NCBI GenBank assembly: GCA_024362935.1
Contig: JANCRA010000014.1
Span: 1,011,001-1,075,000, forward strand
DNA: 64,000 bases
Direction of reading: 5' to 3'
DNA from: Setophaga petechia
Taxonomy: Eukaryota; Chordata; Aves; Passeriformes; Parulidae
The notes beneath the pieces are model-generated. The model was not told the origin of the DNA and made no database searches. It saw only the letters and a program-made list of their open reading frames with translations. The stretch's first letter is position 1, and every line of letters starts with the position of its first letter. Shown one piece after another: positions 1 to 11,250 of the stretch. A program made the position numbers and the translations under genes.

Positions 1-186
1 GACTGGGGAGAGAGAAGCCAGCACTGGGATTAGACACTGTGAGGGAAAGGGGATGGAATTTGGGGTGTCACCTTGTCCCCATGCCCCGGGGAGGAGAACT
101 GGAAGGATATGAAAATCATGATGACATGATGGTGGAGTGACAACAGGAATGAGCCCTGAGCCTGGGCATGTACACAACAGTGAGGT

Positions 187-192
187 TTTATT
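187..192 (-). promoter_or_regulatory. Poly(A) signal of UTP4
   Basis: AATAAA on the minus strand about 90 nt past the UTP4 stop codon, the expected place for its cleavage signal. Positions 1-186 show no other gene. Confidence 0.7.
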
Positions 193-278
193 CCTACAGC
201 ACCTTAAGAAAATTCTTGCAGTGCCCCAGGAAGGCAGCACAGAGACAGTTCCCGGAGTTGGAGTGGCTTCCTCTGCTC

Positions 279-3200
279 TCAGGTGCCAAATTTCTTCTGT
301 TGGACAGGCAGAGGCAGCTGGGTTTTGAAGTCCATGATGGGTCGCTCCACCACAACCAGGCAGTTCTTGTCCAGCAGATCCATGAAGAGCAGTGGCTGCA
401 AGGCAGGAGACAGGAATCATGGATTCAAGGAATGGTTTGAGGTGGAAGGGATCTTAAAGGGATCTCGTTCCACCCCTTGCCATGGACAGGAACACCTTCC
501 ACTGTCCCAGGTTGCTCCAAGCCCTGTCCAACCTAGCCTTGGACACTGCCAGGGATCCAGGGGCAGCCACAGCTGCTATGGGCACCTGTGCCAGGGCCTG
601 CCCACCCTCCCAGGGAACAATTCCATCCCACTATCCCATCTAACCCTGCCCTCTGGCAGTGGGAGCCATTCCCTGTGTCCTGTCCATACCCTTGTTCCAA
701 GTCCCTCTCCAGAGCTGAGCACCTCCCTGACCCCGCTCCCCAACACCATCACCCACCTGGAACTTCTTGCAGATCTTGAAGGCGTGGAGCTGCCTCTTCC
801 TGGCGGTCTCTGGGAGCTGTTTGAGGGTGCTCTGGTTCATCAGGAGGGCGCTGTCGTCGGGCAGGGGCTGCGGGAGGGCAGCGGGCGCAGCGCGGGTCAG
901 GCTCTGCAGGAGCCCCCCCGGCACCCCCGGCCCTCCCGCCCGCTCACCAGGGACTTGTCGAGCACGCAGAGCAGGTAGGTGTCGTGGAGCAGGATGTGTG
1001 AGGGGTTCTTGGGGTTGAAGGTGATGTGGGTGATGGGCGAGTCGCGCTCCAGCCAGGCGCGGTGCAGCCCCCGGCTCTGCACGGCGCGGCTCCAGCTCGT
1101 GTACTGCTTCTCGGGGATGCTGAACTCAAACAGCTGCGGGCAGCACAGCGGGGACACGCTCAGGGCTGTCTGCTCTGCCAGCAGCTCCAGACAGGGAAGG
1201 GAGCAGGGCCACGAGAGCTCGACTAGCAGAGCTCCTACCTGCTGGTCCGAGTAGGCAATGACGAGGTTGTTGGTGCTGGGGTGGATGGCCAGGGCAGATA
1301 CGGCGCAGTCATAGTTGGGCACCACGCAGTGATGCTGCAGGAGGGGACAGTGCACTGACAGGATCTGCCAGGTCCTCTGCTGACAGCTCTCCCACACACC
1401 CACCCCTGACCAGAACCCCCAGGACTGCCTCTGACCCCTTTCTCACACCACACCCACCCCAGCACTGCTCCAGCGATGCAGCGATGGCTCCCAGTGGGCA
1501 GTGCTGGCTGAATCCCCCGTGCTGTGTCCCCTGAGGCTGGGGGGTCACTCCCAGGCCTACCTTGAAGCATTTCAGGTTGTAGATGTGGATGGCCCAGTCT
1601 CCACTGACGGCTGCCAGCCAGTGCCCATCAGCGCTCGGTGCCAGCAGGTAAACGGCCTCAGAGCAGCCTGCAGAGAGCCTTGGGCTCAGAGGGGTGCTGG
1701 CAGCCCCAAACCTCAGAGACACCCAGCCCCACATCCCCCTGACTGCCCAGTGCCAGGCCACGAGGGCACAAACCCCCCCATGAGAGACTCACACACCCCT
1801 GAGGGCAGGAAAGGGGGACACCCCTCTCTGCACCCACAGGGAAGGGGAAAGCAGAGCCCAGAACCCCCAGCCCCACCCTGGCTCCCCCCAGCCCACACCT
1901 GAGGGTGGCCGCAGGGTGTGCAGGTGTTTGCAGCCCCCCGGCTCCAGCAGCTGGAGGACATGGACAGATCCTTGGGCAGAGGCCACGAAGAGGCTCTCGG
2001 AGTCGGCGGAGAACTGGAGCTGGTAGGCTGGGGGCAGCAGCTTGGGTACTTTGGGGACCTGGCAATGGGGAGAACGCAGCTCTGGCAGCCAGCCCACTGC
2101 CACCCACATCCCCACGAGTGACAGTGGCCAGGCCAGCCCCCGCAGCCCCCCAGCCCCTGACCTTCCTGAGGCTGACGCCGTCCCCGTCGCAGCGCACGCG
2201 GTACAGCTGGAAGCGCGAGGCCGTGGAGTAGCCCAGCCAGGTGCCGCAGGGTGAGATGCAGCTGCAGTAGATGTGCTCGGGGCCCTGGGAACACCCAGAG
2301 GGTCTCAGGGGGGCCCGAGGAACCCCCAGAGCCCAGCACACAGCCCTCAGCTGCCCCAGGGGCACCCCAGCCCGCTCAGCCCTACCTTGCTCTTGAGCTG
2401 CAGCAGGTGCTCGGGCATCCGGCACAGGGGAAGGACCTCGCCATCCTTTCCTGGGGAAAGAACCACACGGACCACCAGTGAGAGCAGGGAAACCACACCG
2501 GGCGCTCTGAGCAGCTGGGGATCCTGGGGAGTGCCCAGACCCTTCCCTGAGGCCCAGGACAGCTCAATCCCAAAATCCTGCTGGCAGCTTGGGCCCTGCC
2601 AGGGAGCCGACACCGGAGAGCTGCACCTGTGACTCACCGGTCTCCTCAGTGGAACCAAGTCTCCAGAGCTCCAGGTACTGGGAGAACTGGAAGAGGAGCA
2701 GCCGGGCTTTCCTGGCGCAGGAGACGAGGCGTCGCTGCGTGGAAAAACAGGCAGGATGTCAGGGACACACAGCCTGGCACAACGGGCTGGGGCACAGCCG
2801 GAATGCCCTGGGGTGCTGGTGACTCCGAGCGGGGGAGAGCAGGGAAATCAGGTCCGTGGGATGGGAGCCTGGAGATGGAGACCCAGCAGGACCAGCAAGA
2901 CCAGCTTGACAACTTGCACTGCTCCTTGGCAGAGCCTCCAATGCACCAGGAAAGGAGACACAACGGGGCAGAGGAGGGAGGCAGGCACAGGGAAGGAACC
3001 CTGGCAGGGCAATGAGGGCACTTGGAGGGGCAGAGAGATCCAGCCCTGCCAGCCCCACCAGCTCCAAGCCCCCAGTGCCTGCACCACTCACGTGGGGGAA
3101 GGTGAATTTTCGGAGCACTGCGTCGTAGCCCTTCTTCTGCACCTTCTCCATGAGCGGGCGGATCACCAGCTGGGCGTCCAGGCCTGGAAGCCAAGCACAG

Positions 3201-4922
3201 ATCAGCCCAGCCAGTATTGGGAGGGCAGACCCTGCCCAGTCCCGGTGCCCCTGGCAGTCGTACCCCCGGAGATGAGGGCAGTGGGGCTGTGTGCCACGGC
3301 CCGCACATCGTGGCTGTGGAACTGGAAGGGCTTGGTCCGCACCCAGCGCTTCTCCAGCCCGCCCAGCCTCACGGGCAGCAGCTGCAGGTGGTAGGTGGCC
3401 CCGGTCGAGGTGCCCACGATCATGCTGTCCTCCTTCTGCAGAGGGAAACGGGGCTGTGGGAGCAGACTGGCAACAGCAGGAGGGCACTGCCAGGAGGCAG
3501 AGTGCAGCAGCTCTCGCTCCCTGTCAGCCAGGGGGGACCTGGGGGTGTCACCCACCTGTGACACGGCCAGCGAGAGCACAGCCGAGGTGCTGACGGTGTG
3601 GGACTCTGCCAGCGTGCCCTGCTCCCAGTCCCAGAACTGCACCCTCCCAAAGGAGTCGGCGCTGACCACGGTGCCGCTGGACAAGAGGGCGATGGCCCAC
3701 ACCACGCACTCACGCTTGGCCTTCTCCACGTGGTGGTTCACCATGACCCTCTGCACCGTCTGGCCTGCAGTGGGAGAAGGTTGGGGGGTGCCGGGGGATC
3801 CCCCGGTGCACGGCGGGGCCGGGGGGTGCCGGTGGTCCCGGGGGATCGAATGGGGTGGGATGGGACGGGATAGAAGGTACCTGAAGTGACATTGATCACA
3901 CGGAAGAAGTTGATGGAGCCAGCCACGATGTGAGTGTCCGAGGGGTGCCAGGACAGGCACAGGACACGGCCTGGGGAGGGAGGGGAGCTCTGTGTGAGAG
4001 CCCACGGTCACCGGGACACCCGGAGGGACGGTGCTGCATCCAGGACCCACCTTTCCTCCTGTCCAGGTTCTGCTCGAACTGGAGCCCGCCAGGAACCACT
4101 TGGAAGATTTTGACAGAGCCGTCCTCGCAGCCGATCTGCAGGGGCCGGGATCAGCGCGGGGCACAGCGGGACACCCCCTCCCCGCACCCCCGGCGCCGCT
4201 CCCGGCGGGACTCACCGCCAGCTGGGTGCCGGTGCTGTTGGCCACCATGCTCCAGATGGGTCCCCCGCCGCCATCCAGGCCGCGGGCCGCGCTCAGCCCG
4301 GACAGGTCGTACTCGGTGATGTCCCCGCCGAGCCCGGCCCCGAAGAGCCGGTCCCCGGCCGCCCAGCACAGCGACTCCACCGACCGCGCCTCGTGCCCGG
4401 GGATCACCTGCGCAGGGACCGGGTCACGCCGCGGCACCGGGACCACCCGGTAACACCCGGTACGGATGGGCAGGGCCAGATAACGCCCGGTACGGCCTCG
4501 GTGAGGCTCGACACAAGCCCGGTACAGCGCCCGTGAGGCTCGACGCAGGCCCGGTACAGCCCCGGTGCGGATCCGTCCGGCCAAGTAAGCCTGGTCCCGG
4601 CTCGACACGGCCCGGCTAGGCTCGGTACAGGCCCAGTACAGGCTTGGTGCCGATCGGAAGGACCAAGCAAGCCCCGTACGGGGTCGGTGCGTGCCCGGTA
4701 CAAGCTCGATAAAGCCCGGTGCGGCTCAGTACCTCCCGGTACATCCCGGTACGGCGGCCTCACCTTCTCCTGGAAGTAGTTGGCGGCGAAGTTGTACACC
4801 TCGACGGCGCCGTCGGTGCGGGCCAGGGCCAGGCGGGTGCCGCGGGGGTGGCAGGCGAGGCAGCGCACGCCCGCCGGCACCAGCCCGAAGAAGCGCACCC
4901 GGTGCACCTCGAACTCGCCCAT
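279..4922 (-). CDS. UTP4: UTP4 (cirhin), WD40 subunit of the small-subunit processome
   Basis: Sixteen coding exons: 4764-4922, 4216-4407, 4051-4135, 3881-3970, 3556-3764, 3264-3435, 3092-3183, 2638-2734, 2386-2450, 2162-2284, 1899-2058, 1561-1667, 1239-1334, 948-1133, 757-867, 279-395. All junctions are GT/AG and in phase. They join to 2061 nt, 686 codons plus stop, the length of human UTP4. The protein starts MGEFEVHRVRFFG and ends QQKKFGT. WD-repeat blocks such as GGPIWSM, GTWLGYSTASRF and NNLVIAYSDQQ mark the family. UTP4 is a nucleolar t-UTP protein required for rDNA transcription and 18S pre-rRNA processing; the human orthologue is cirhin. ATG 4922 is the first codon of an exon in a CpG-rich region and gives the conserved N-terminus. 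The gene is divergent from CHTF8. Introns are very short, except intron 1, which is full of degenerate CCCGGTAC-like units. Confidence 0.97.
412..740 (-). mobile_element. CR1 LINE 3'-end fragment in the last UTP4 intron
   Basis: Read on the minus strand, this stretch has the typical avian CR1 3' end. It runs from a block like 'gagggacttggaacaagg' through 'ccctggcacaggtgccc', 'ggttggacagggcttggag' and 'gtggaaggtgttcctg' to a tail of ATTCC/ATGATTCC units. It fills almost the whole intron between the last two UTP4 exons (396-756). Confidence 0.8.
4409..4763. repeat. Degenerate CCCGGTAC-rich repeats in UTP4 intron 1
   Basis: Intron 1 of UTP4 has many imperfect copies of short units containing 'cccggtac', 'gcccggtacagc' and 'aggctcg(a/g)c'. 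This looks like a local GC-rich tandem expansion. No coding signal is seen. Confidence 0.5.
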
Positions 4923-5667
4923 GGCGCTCCGCCGGCCCCGCCGCCGCTCGGCTCCGCTTCGCTCCCGCTCCGCCCCACGTGCGCGCGGCGCGCCGGAACC
5001 GGAGCTGCCCCGGGGCCGCGCGGAACCGGAAGCGGAAGCGGCGGCGGCGCGGCGGGAGATTCGTGCGGGGCTGGCGGCGGGTGCGGGAGCGGGGCCGGGG
5101 CGGCGGGGCCGGGGCGCGGCGCGGGGCGAGCGCACGGTGCGGGCGGGAGGGATCCGGGCGAGACAGACTCGGCCGGGCTGCCCCGGGCCGTACCCGCCGC
5201 ACCGGCGCCGCTGGAGGGCACCAGCGCCCCGCGGGACCGGGGGCGGCACGGGGGGCGCAGGGCCCGCGGGAGGGATCCGGGCCCAGGGGTCTGGGGTGCA
5301 CCTGCAGGGCCCGCAGGGGGGAGCGGTTTCTGTGCACGGGGGTGTCGGGCAGGGGAAGGGCCCGGGCGGGTCCGGGCTCTGGGCATGGCGGCTGCCGGTG
5401 CTGGGGCTGGATCTGGGGTTCTGGGGGCAGTAGGGCCTGGGCTTGGGGATCTGTGGGGACCTTGGGGGGCTGGAGGGCTGGGGACATTCTGTAGGGCCTG
5501 GGGAGATGGATCTCAGGATCTGTGGGCCCAGAACGGGGTCTGTGCATGGGCGGTCTGTGGGGCCCGGGGCTGGAAGTTGAACCTGGGGCCCCCAGAGGGG
5601 AAGGGCCAAGGGCTCTTGTTCCCCTCCCTGCTTCCCCTGTCCTGACCGTGTCTCTGCAGGGCCCAGC
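4923..5667. promoter_or_regulatory. CpG-rich bidirectional promoter of UTP4 and CHTF8
   Basis: Only 745 bp separate the UTP4 start (minus) from the CHTF8 start (plus). The interval is extremely CpG-rich near 4920-5300. It contains an ETS/GABP-like pair of GGAA cores in ACCGGAAGCGGAAGC (5025-5039). No TATA box is seen, which suits a housekeeping divergent promoter. The CHTF8 5' UTR exon must lie here, because the ATG exon follows a clear acceptor (tctctgcag, ending at 5659), but its donor cannot be fixed. Long reading frames crossing this region on both strands are GC-rich shadows. Confidence 0.65.
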
Positions 5668-6182
5668 ATGGTGCAGATCGTCATCTCCAGGTGAGCCCCA
5701 AGGGTCCCGTCCCTGTGGTCCCCGTGGCCCCTGTGCCTGCTGGGGCCCGGGTGACCATCCCCATGTCTCCCCCAGCGGTGGCACCGGGGCCCTGGCACAG
5801 TGGGTGCTGCTGGAGCTGCAGGGCGAGGTGGAGCCCCGGCAGAGCGGGGACCTGGCCGGGAGCCTGCTGGGAGACCTGCACTACACCTGTGAGGTGAGGC
5901 CGGACACTGCCGGGACCTGCCAGGGACAGCCCAGCCCAGCCCAGCCTCACCCTCCGCTCTCCCCAGGGCGTCCCTGTGCTCATCGTGGGGCACCACATCC
6001 TCTACGGGAAGGTGGTGCAGCTGGAGAAGCCGTTTGCTGTGCTGGTGAAGCAGGGAGGAGCCTCCCAGCCCAGCCCCATGGAGCCCCACGCCCACTACGC
6101 CGTTACTGCCCTCATCAAAACCAAACTGCTCTTCAAAACCCGCCCCAAGCCCATCATCACCCACGTGCCCAAGAAGGTCTGA
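5668..6182 (+). CDS. CHTF8: CHTF8 (Ctf8), subunit of the alternative RFC clamp loader
   Basis: Three coding exons: 5668-5690, 5776-5893, 5967-6182. They join to 357 nt, 118 aa. The protein starts MVQIVISSGG and carries the conserved blocks [18 protein letters not shown] and [17 protein letters not shown]. The C-terminus [16 protein letters not shown] is diagnostic of vertebrate CHTF8. CHTF8 joins DSCC1 and CHTF18 in the Ctf18-RFC complex, which loads PCNA and supports sister-chromatid cohesion. ATG 5668 lies 8 nt into an exon and gives the family's usual N-terminus. The gene is head-to-head with UTP4 and tail-to-tail with HAS3, the human arrangement. Mammalian CHTF8 transcripts also carry a second frame (DERPC); I could not identify one here. 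Confidence 0.97.
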
Positions 6183-6653
6183 GGGGAAGGATGTGGACTA
6201 CGAACTGTGATCTGCTGCTGGAAAAAGCAGCAGGGACTTGGGGAGATCCAGGACCTCATCCCTGTCCTGCACAGGGGAATCTGGCACTGCTGGGTCCTGT
6301 GTGGGTACCCAGGGGCCTTTCTGGGTCACTTGTCACCCTCAAAATGACCCTTTTCAGAGAGCAACCAAGCTCTTGGCCACAGATGGTGTGGATCACCCCA
6401 GGGGCCATGGCTCCTGGTAGGTAGGGACCTCCTGTGAGCCTGGGCAGGGGTGTCCCACCCGTAGGCTGCCCACAGTGTGCAGCAGGTCCCAGGGATCCAT
6501 GGAGGTGCCAATGTGGAGATGTTTCCTTCCACCCCCTCCCTGCAGCTGTAGGGACACCAGTTCCACGCAGGGACTCGGGACCAGCCTCCCTCAAGTCAGG
6601 CAGGGGGCTCAGGGACCCTCCCCAAAACACACCACGTGTCCTCACTTCAAGTC

Positions 6654-6659
6654 TTTATT
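6654..6659 (-). promoter_or_regulatory. Probable poly(A) signal of HAS3
   Basis: AATAAA on the minus strand 1.07 kb past the HAS3 stop, giving a 3' UTR of about 1.1 kb. The interval 6183-7726 holds the two convergent 3' UTRs and no other gene that I can see. Confidence 0.55.
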
Positions 6660-6736
6660 TCCACAACTCCGTCAGGATATAAAAACCAGCCTTTTCCACC
6701 CGAAATATGGAAAAAAATTCCCCTGGCAGGTTCAAA

Positions 6737-6742
6737 AATAAA
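6737..6742 (+). promoter_or_regulatory. Probable poly(A) signal of CHTF8
   Basis: AATAAA on the plus strand 555 nt past the CHTF8 stop, in an AT-rich patch. It lies beyond the minus-strand AATAAA assigned to HAS3 (6654-6659), so the two 3' UTRs may overlap. Another plus-strand AATAAA cluster lies near 7488-7500. Confidence 0.55.
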
Positions 6743-7726
6743 TAGATTTACAAACCATCTGCGACAATACCAAAGAGCTACAAAAGTCTTCTAAAAAACC
6801 TTGTATTAAATTAAACAAAAACCAGCTAAAAGCTCCGTCGTAGAAAGGAGTTTTTATGCAAGTCCTGAAAAAAGGACCCACAGGTGAATTCCCTGGGGAG
6901 GGGAAAGTTGGGAAGCACCTTGCCTAAATCCCCATCTCCCCACTGCTGGGAAGGTAGCGGGGTGGGAGTGACGGGGCCGTGGGGTGACCAGAGCATGGCA
7001 CGGCCCCAGAGGGTCTCCAGCAACGCCCTGGCCAGCACACAGCCCCCCAGTTTTCCCAGTCTCTCCATGCCAGGATCCCCCCTTGGCTCTTTGGCAAAGC
7101 TGAAGGAACCTGCTGCCCTCCTGGAGCAGCCAGACCCCCGAGAGGCCTGGGGGGCTGCCCGTGGGTACGCGCCCGCACGCAGCCGTGGGGCAGAGGTGGC
7201 ACAGCCAGCAGCGCCAGCACCATGCTGACACACTGCGTGTCCTGGGGTGGGGAGTGCTCTAGCACCACGGAGGTGGGACTGAAATCCCTGTAAAAGCACC
7301 GAGGGGTGGAAGGTTCTGGAGTGGGGTGTGGGGAGCGCGGCCAGCAGCGCTCCACACCGGGATGCTCCATAGGGCACAGCTGGGATGTCGCTGGCAGCAC
7401 CTGGCTGGGTGATGGGCAGCCCTGGCTCGGCTTCTCCGTGGCCAGCTTGGGATGGAAAAATGAAATTATAGGAGAAGTTTGCACCTTAATAAAGAATAAA
7501 AGCAAGATTTCAAGATCTGATGAGAAATGCCAAGGGTTGGGAGCGCTCAGCGCTGCCCAGCAGCTCCGGGATTGGGAAAAAGGGGCCTGGGGGTGTTCAC
7601 TCCAGCACGTGGGATCACCCCAGCACCTGGTGGTTCCGGGATGGGGAAGAGGGGACGGCGGTGGTTACCCTGACACATCGGATGGCCGTGGCACGGGGAT
7701 GACCCTGGCACAGGACCACCCCACGG

Positions 7727-9987
7727 TCAGACCTCAGTGAAGACCAGCCCACACTGCTCCTGCCTCTTGCCGCAGCGGCGGGCAACGATGGCCAGGTAGA
7801 GGGTGAGCAGGGCCACCCAGTAGCAGGCATAGAGGATGGCACCCGAGACGAGGAAGGCCACCTCGGTCTCGCTGAAGAGGTCCTGGCTGTAGGCGGTGTA
7901 GGCCAGCCCGCCCAGCAGCACCGCCACCCACACCGACACCGGCAGCAGCCCCACGAAGTTCACCACGATGGTGCGGCGCCCTGAGGTGCCCCAGCCCGAC
8001 TTGTTGATGGTGGCAATGGCGAAGATTTTGGCGGGCAGCAGGCTGGACATGTAGAGGAGGGCGTAGAGGGACATGAAGATCATCTCGGCGCTGCCGCGCA
8101 GGAAGCAGGCGTAGGTGGCCTTGATGACGCCCACCAGCTGCACCGTCAGCAGGAACAGCAGGATGTTCCAGACGCGGCCACGGTAGAAGAGCTGGATGAC
8201 GGTGGCGATGAGGAAGAAGGGGAAGAAGCCGGTGACCACCGACTCGTAGGTCATCCAGAGGTGATGCTTGTGGAACCAGAGCGCGTTGTAGAGCCACTCG
8301 CGGAAGTAGGACTTGCTCCAGCGGGTCTGCTGGTTGAGCCAGCGCAGGTACCGCGTGGGCGTCTCCGTCAGGCACTTGGAGCGAGCCGTGTACTTGGTCC
8401 GGTAGCCCAGGCTGAGCACGCGGTTGGTGAGGTGCCGGTCGTCCCCGAAGCTGCACTTGCTGCCCAGGAAGGTCTGGTGGTACCAGTCCTCGAGGAACTG
8501 CTGCAGCAGCGCGTTGCGGTACATGCCCAGGGGGCCGCTGATGCACTGCACGCACCCGAAGTACGACTGGCACGCGCGCTCCACGTTGAAGGCCATCCAG
8601 TACCGCACGCTGCTCAGGAAGGAGAGCCACGAGTCGTACTTGTTCAGGATCTGGGGAGGGGATGGACGTGAGCCCCGGCAGTGCTGCAGCCCCCTGGGGC
8701 CCCAGCCCTGCCCTCCCTCACGCCGGGGTACCTGGACATCGCCGCCGACGCCGCCGACGTGGGGGTCGGCCTCCAGGATGCGGAGCATCTCGGCGGTGCA
8801 GGCGGGGTCCAGCACCGTGTCTGAGTCACACACCTGGGGGCAGAGGGAATGTCGAGCCCCGCTCCCGCCGCCCACGCGCGCCCGGCAGACAGCCCAGCCC
8901 ACAGCCAGACAAGCCTGAGCCACGGACGGCGAGACCGGGCAGAGCCCCGGAGACCGGCAGGCGATGGAGGGGAGCAAAGCAGCCGGTGGTACTGGGGCAC
9001 CGCTGCCCAGGACACCCATCTCTGGCTGCTGGCACTGAGGGAGGACCTGTCCCAGCCACCACATGTGGGGACTGTGGGGACCTTGCACCCCGTGCCACAC
9101 TGTCCCACAGGATGACACCACAGCAGGCCATGTGCTGAGGAGGAGCTGATGGGACACCTGTGGGCAGCAGTGTGGGCAGCAGTCAACACCTCAGCCACCC
9201 CAGTGCCTGCAGCCCCCTGCCCTGGTGGCTCTAGGCCAGTGCACGGGGCCAGATCCGGTGCCAGGCACCCAGGTACTACTGGGGATTGCCGGGGCTGCTC
9301 CCGTTCCACCCACGGCCCCTGTGCCCAGGACGCTCACTGCCCACATCCCCCAGCCCATGCACGCACCTGGATGTAGTCCACGGAGTCTCCGAGCGCCCGG
9401 AAGGCCGTGTACATCACCTCCCGCTTCCCGCCCCACTTCTGGAGGATGCAGGAGTAGGTGTTGCTGCGGACCAGTGCCTGAACTCGGGCCAGCCCTTCCC
9501 GCAGCCCGGCCTCCGTCTCCCCCTCGCCCCAGGCGTGGAAGTTGCTCCTCCAGATGTAGCTGCCGGAGTGCTCGGAGCCCATCACGTCGTGGAAGATGTC
9601 CAGCATGTAGGTGTCGTCGGGGCCGTTCCCGTCCACCACCATCACCACTTTGAGGTCGGGGAAGGCAATGCGCTTGACGGAGCGTAGGCACTTGGTCAGG
9701 TAGTCGGGGTCCTCCTGGAAGGCGGCGATGCACAGGGCCACGGAGCGCCCCGGCCGCACCGGCTGCCCCTCGCCCCGCATGCGCCGGTGCTCCAGGAAGG
9801 CGAAGAGGCTCTGGATGAAGAGGTGCAGCCCCAGGATGGCCCCGTAGAGGCCGAAGGAGAGGTAGTGCTTCTCCGTGTGGATGAACTGGTACCCTGTGAC
9901 GTAGGCGGCCAGGATTCCCCCCAGCACCGCCACGGCGAAGAGGCTGGTCCCCACGACACGCAGGGCCGTGGAGAGGCTCCCTGGCAT
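7727..9987 (-). CDS. HAS3: HAS3, hyaluronan synthase 3
   Basis: Three coding exons: 9367-9987, 8732-8833, 7727-8650. They join to 1647 nt, 548 aa; mammalian HAS3 is about 553 aa. The plasma-membrane GT2 enzyme polymerises UDP-GlcNAc and UDP-GlcA into hyaluronan and extrudes it. N-terminal membrane segments ([18 protein letters not shown]) are followed by the glycosyltransferase domain with [24 protein letters not shown] and [11 protein letters not shown]. The product-binding QQTRW motif and five C-terminal membrane segments follow, ending [10 protein letters not shown]...FTEV. The ATG directly follows a CCCCCAG acceptor, so the 5' UTR lies in a separate exon. An in-frame ATG at 9999 would sit in the intron. 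The exon pattern is that of vertebrate HAS genes. Confidence 0.98.
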
Positions 9988-10784
9988 CTGGGGGGACACG
10001 GGGCGCCATCAGGGCACGGGGACATCCTCCCCATCAGCTCACCCGGAACGCAAAAGCGGGGTGGCCCTGCTCCTCTGCTGCCCCACGGCCAGCCTGTCCC
10101 TCACCGGTCACTGGTTTGGGGGTGACACCTTCCCGGTGCCCCCACGGGGCCAGAGGAGGTGCGGAGCTCCCCCACACCCCGTTGTGCGTGTGCCAGGTGA
10201 AGTGCAGGGGTCCCAGGTACCCCACCGAGCACAGTGCCAGCACCCCCATCCACCCAGGCAGGAGCACGGCTGCTCGCAGGCGCTGGCTGGGCTGGAGGAC
10301 AGGGAAGGGCACGGGGATGGCAGGGACCGGGTGTCCCCGGGGAAATCGCGGCCGCCCAGAGCCTTCCGCCACCCGAGCGTGTGCAGGGGACCCCGGCTGC
10401 GGGGGCGGCAGCAGCGAGACCCCCGCCCGCTGCGGGATGGGACGAGCGGCGCCGGCAGGACGGGACTGCAGAGAGGCACCGGGACGCGGGCAGGGGGTGC
10501 GGGCAGGTCGGGGTGCCCGAGCACGTGCGGGGATGCGGACAGGGTGCGGAACCAGCCCCAGGGACCCCCGGCTGCACCTCCCGGGCAGCCCCCTCCGGCT
10601 TCCCCCGGTCCCGCAGCCCCCGGCGCTCCCGGTTCCCGTTACCCCCGGCCCCGCAGCCTCCGGCACTCCCGGCTCCCGTTACCCCCGGCCCCGCAGCCTC
10701 CGGGGCTGCCGGGCTCGCAGCACCGCGGGGGACCCCGAGCCGGCAGCAGCGGGCCGGGAGGGAGGAGGAGGGAGCGGGACTCAC

Positions 10785-10868
10785 CGTGGAGGTGCCGGTG
10801 GTGGTGCCGCCGCTCCCCACCCGCCGCCGCCGCTGTGCGCCCGGCCCGGCCCGTGCGGCCCCTTTATA
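10785..10868 (-). promoter_or_regulatory. HAS3 TATA box and non-coding exon 1
   Basis: On the minus strand TATAAA occupies 10863-10868 in a very GC-rich context. Transcription would start about 30 nt on, near 10835. A good donor (GTGAGT, 10779-10784) then ends a short non-coding exon at 10785, with no coding ATG that I can support. The intron to the HAS3 ATG exon at 9987 is about 0.8 kb. The start site is inferred. Confidence 0.6.
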
Positions 10869-10904
10869 CCGCGGCGGGGCCGGCACCGCCCGCAGCCCGC
10901 GGGG

Positions 10905-11250
10905 GCCCCGCCCGGCACCGGCACCGGCACCGGCACCGCCGGCACCGCCCCCGGCACCAGCACCGGCACCGGCTCCAGCTCCGCCCGCAGCCCCCGGGAG
11001 CCCGCCCCGCACCGGCAGGACCTGGCACCGGCCCCAGCCCCGCACTGCGGGAGTGATGACCGGCACCGGCAGCACCGGCGGCACCGGCGGCGCCGGCGGC
11101 ACCGGCATCAGCAGCACCAGCGCTGCACCGGCACTGGCACCATCACAGGCATCACGGCACAGCCGCTATACCGGCGGCACCAGCAGCGGCTCCGGCGCTG
11201 CACCGGAACCGGCATCACCATCACCCGGCACCGGCATCAGGGGTGGGCAG
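10905..11250. repeat. GC-rich CACCGG/GGCACC tandem repeats upstream of HAS3
   Basis: Hexamer-like units (caccgg, ggcacc, cggcgg) repeat imperfectly around 10914-10975 and 11055-11225, just upstream of the HAS3 TATA box. They create long but meaningless open frames. From 11250 to the TANGO6 3' end near 12460 I see no gene. Confidence 0.6.

Noticed and set aside
4404..6164. A 586-codon minus-strand frame across the UTP4/CHTF8 promoter and CHTF8 exons
   Set aside because: It is antisense to CHTF8 and runs through the CpG island; Pro/Arg/Gly composition is typical of stop-poor GC-rich sequence. Only its part coding UTP4 exon 1 is real.
6183..6736. A DERPC-like second frame in the CHTF8 transcript
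   Set aside because: No long proline/glycine-type frame follows CHTF8 here that I could match to DERPC.
9988..9999. An upstream in-frame ATG for HAS3 (MSPQ...)
   Set aside because: It lies before a clear CCCCCAG acceptor, so it would be intronic; the conserved family start is the ATG at 9987.
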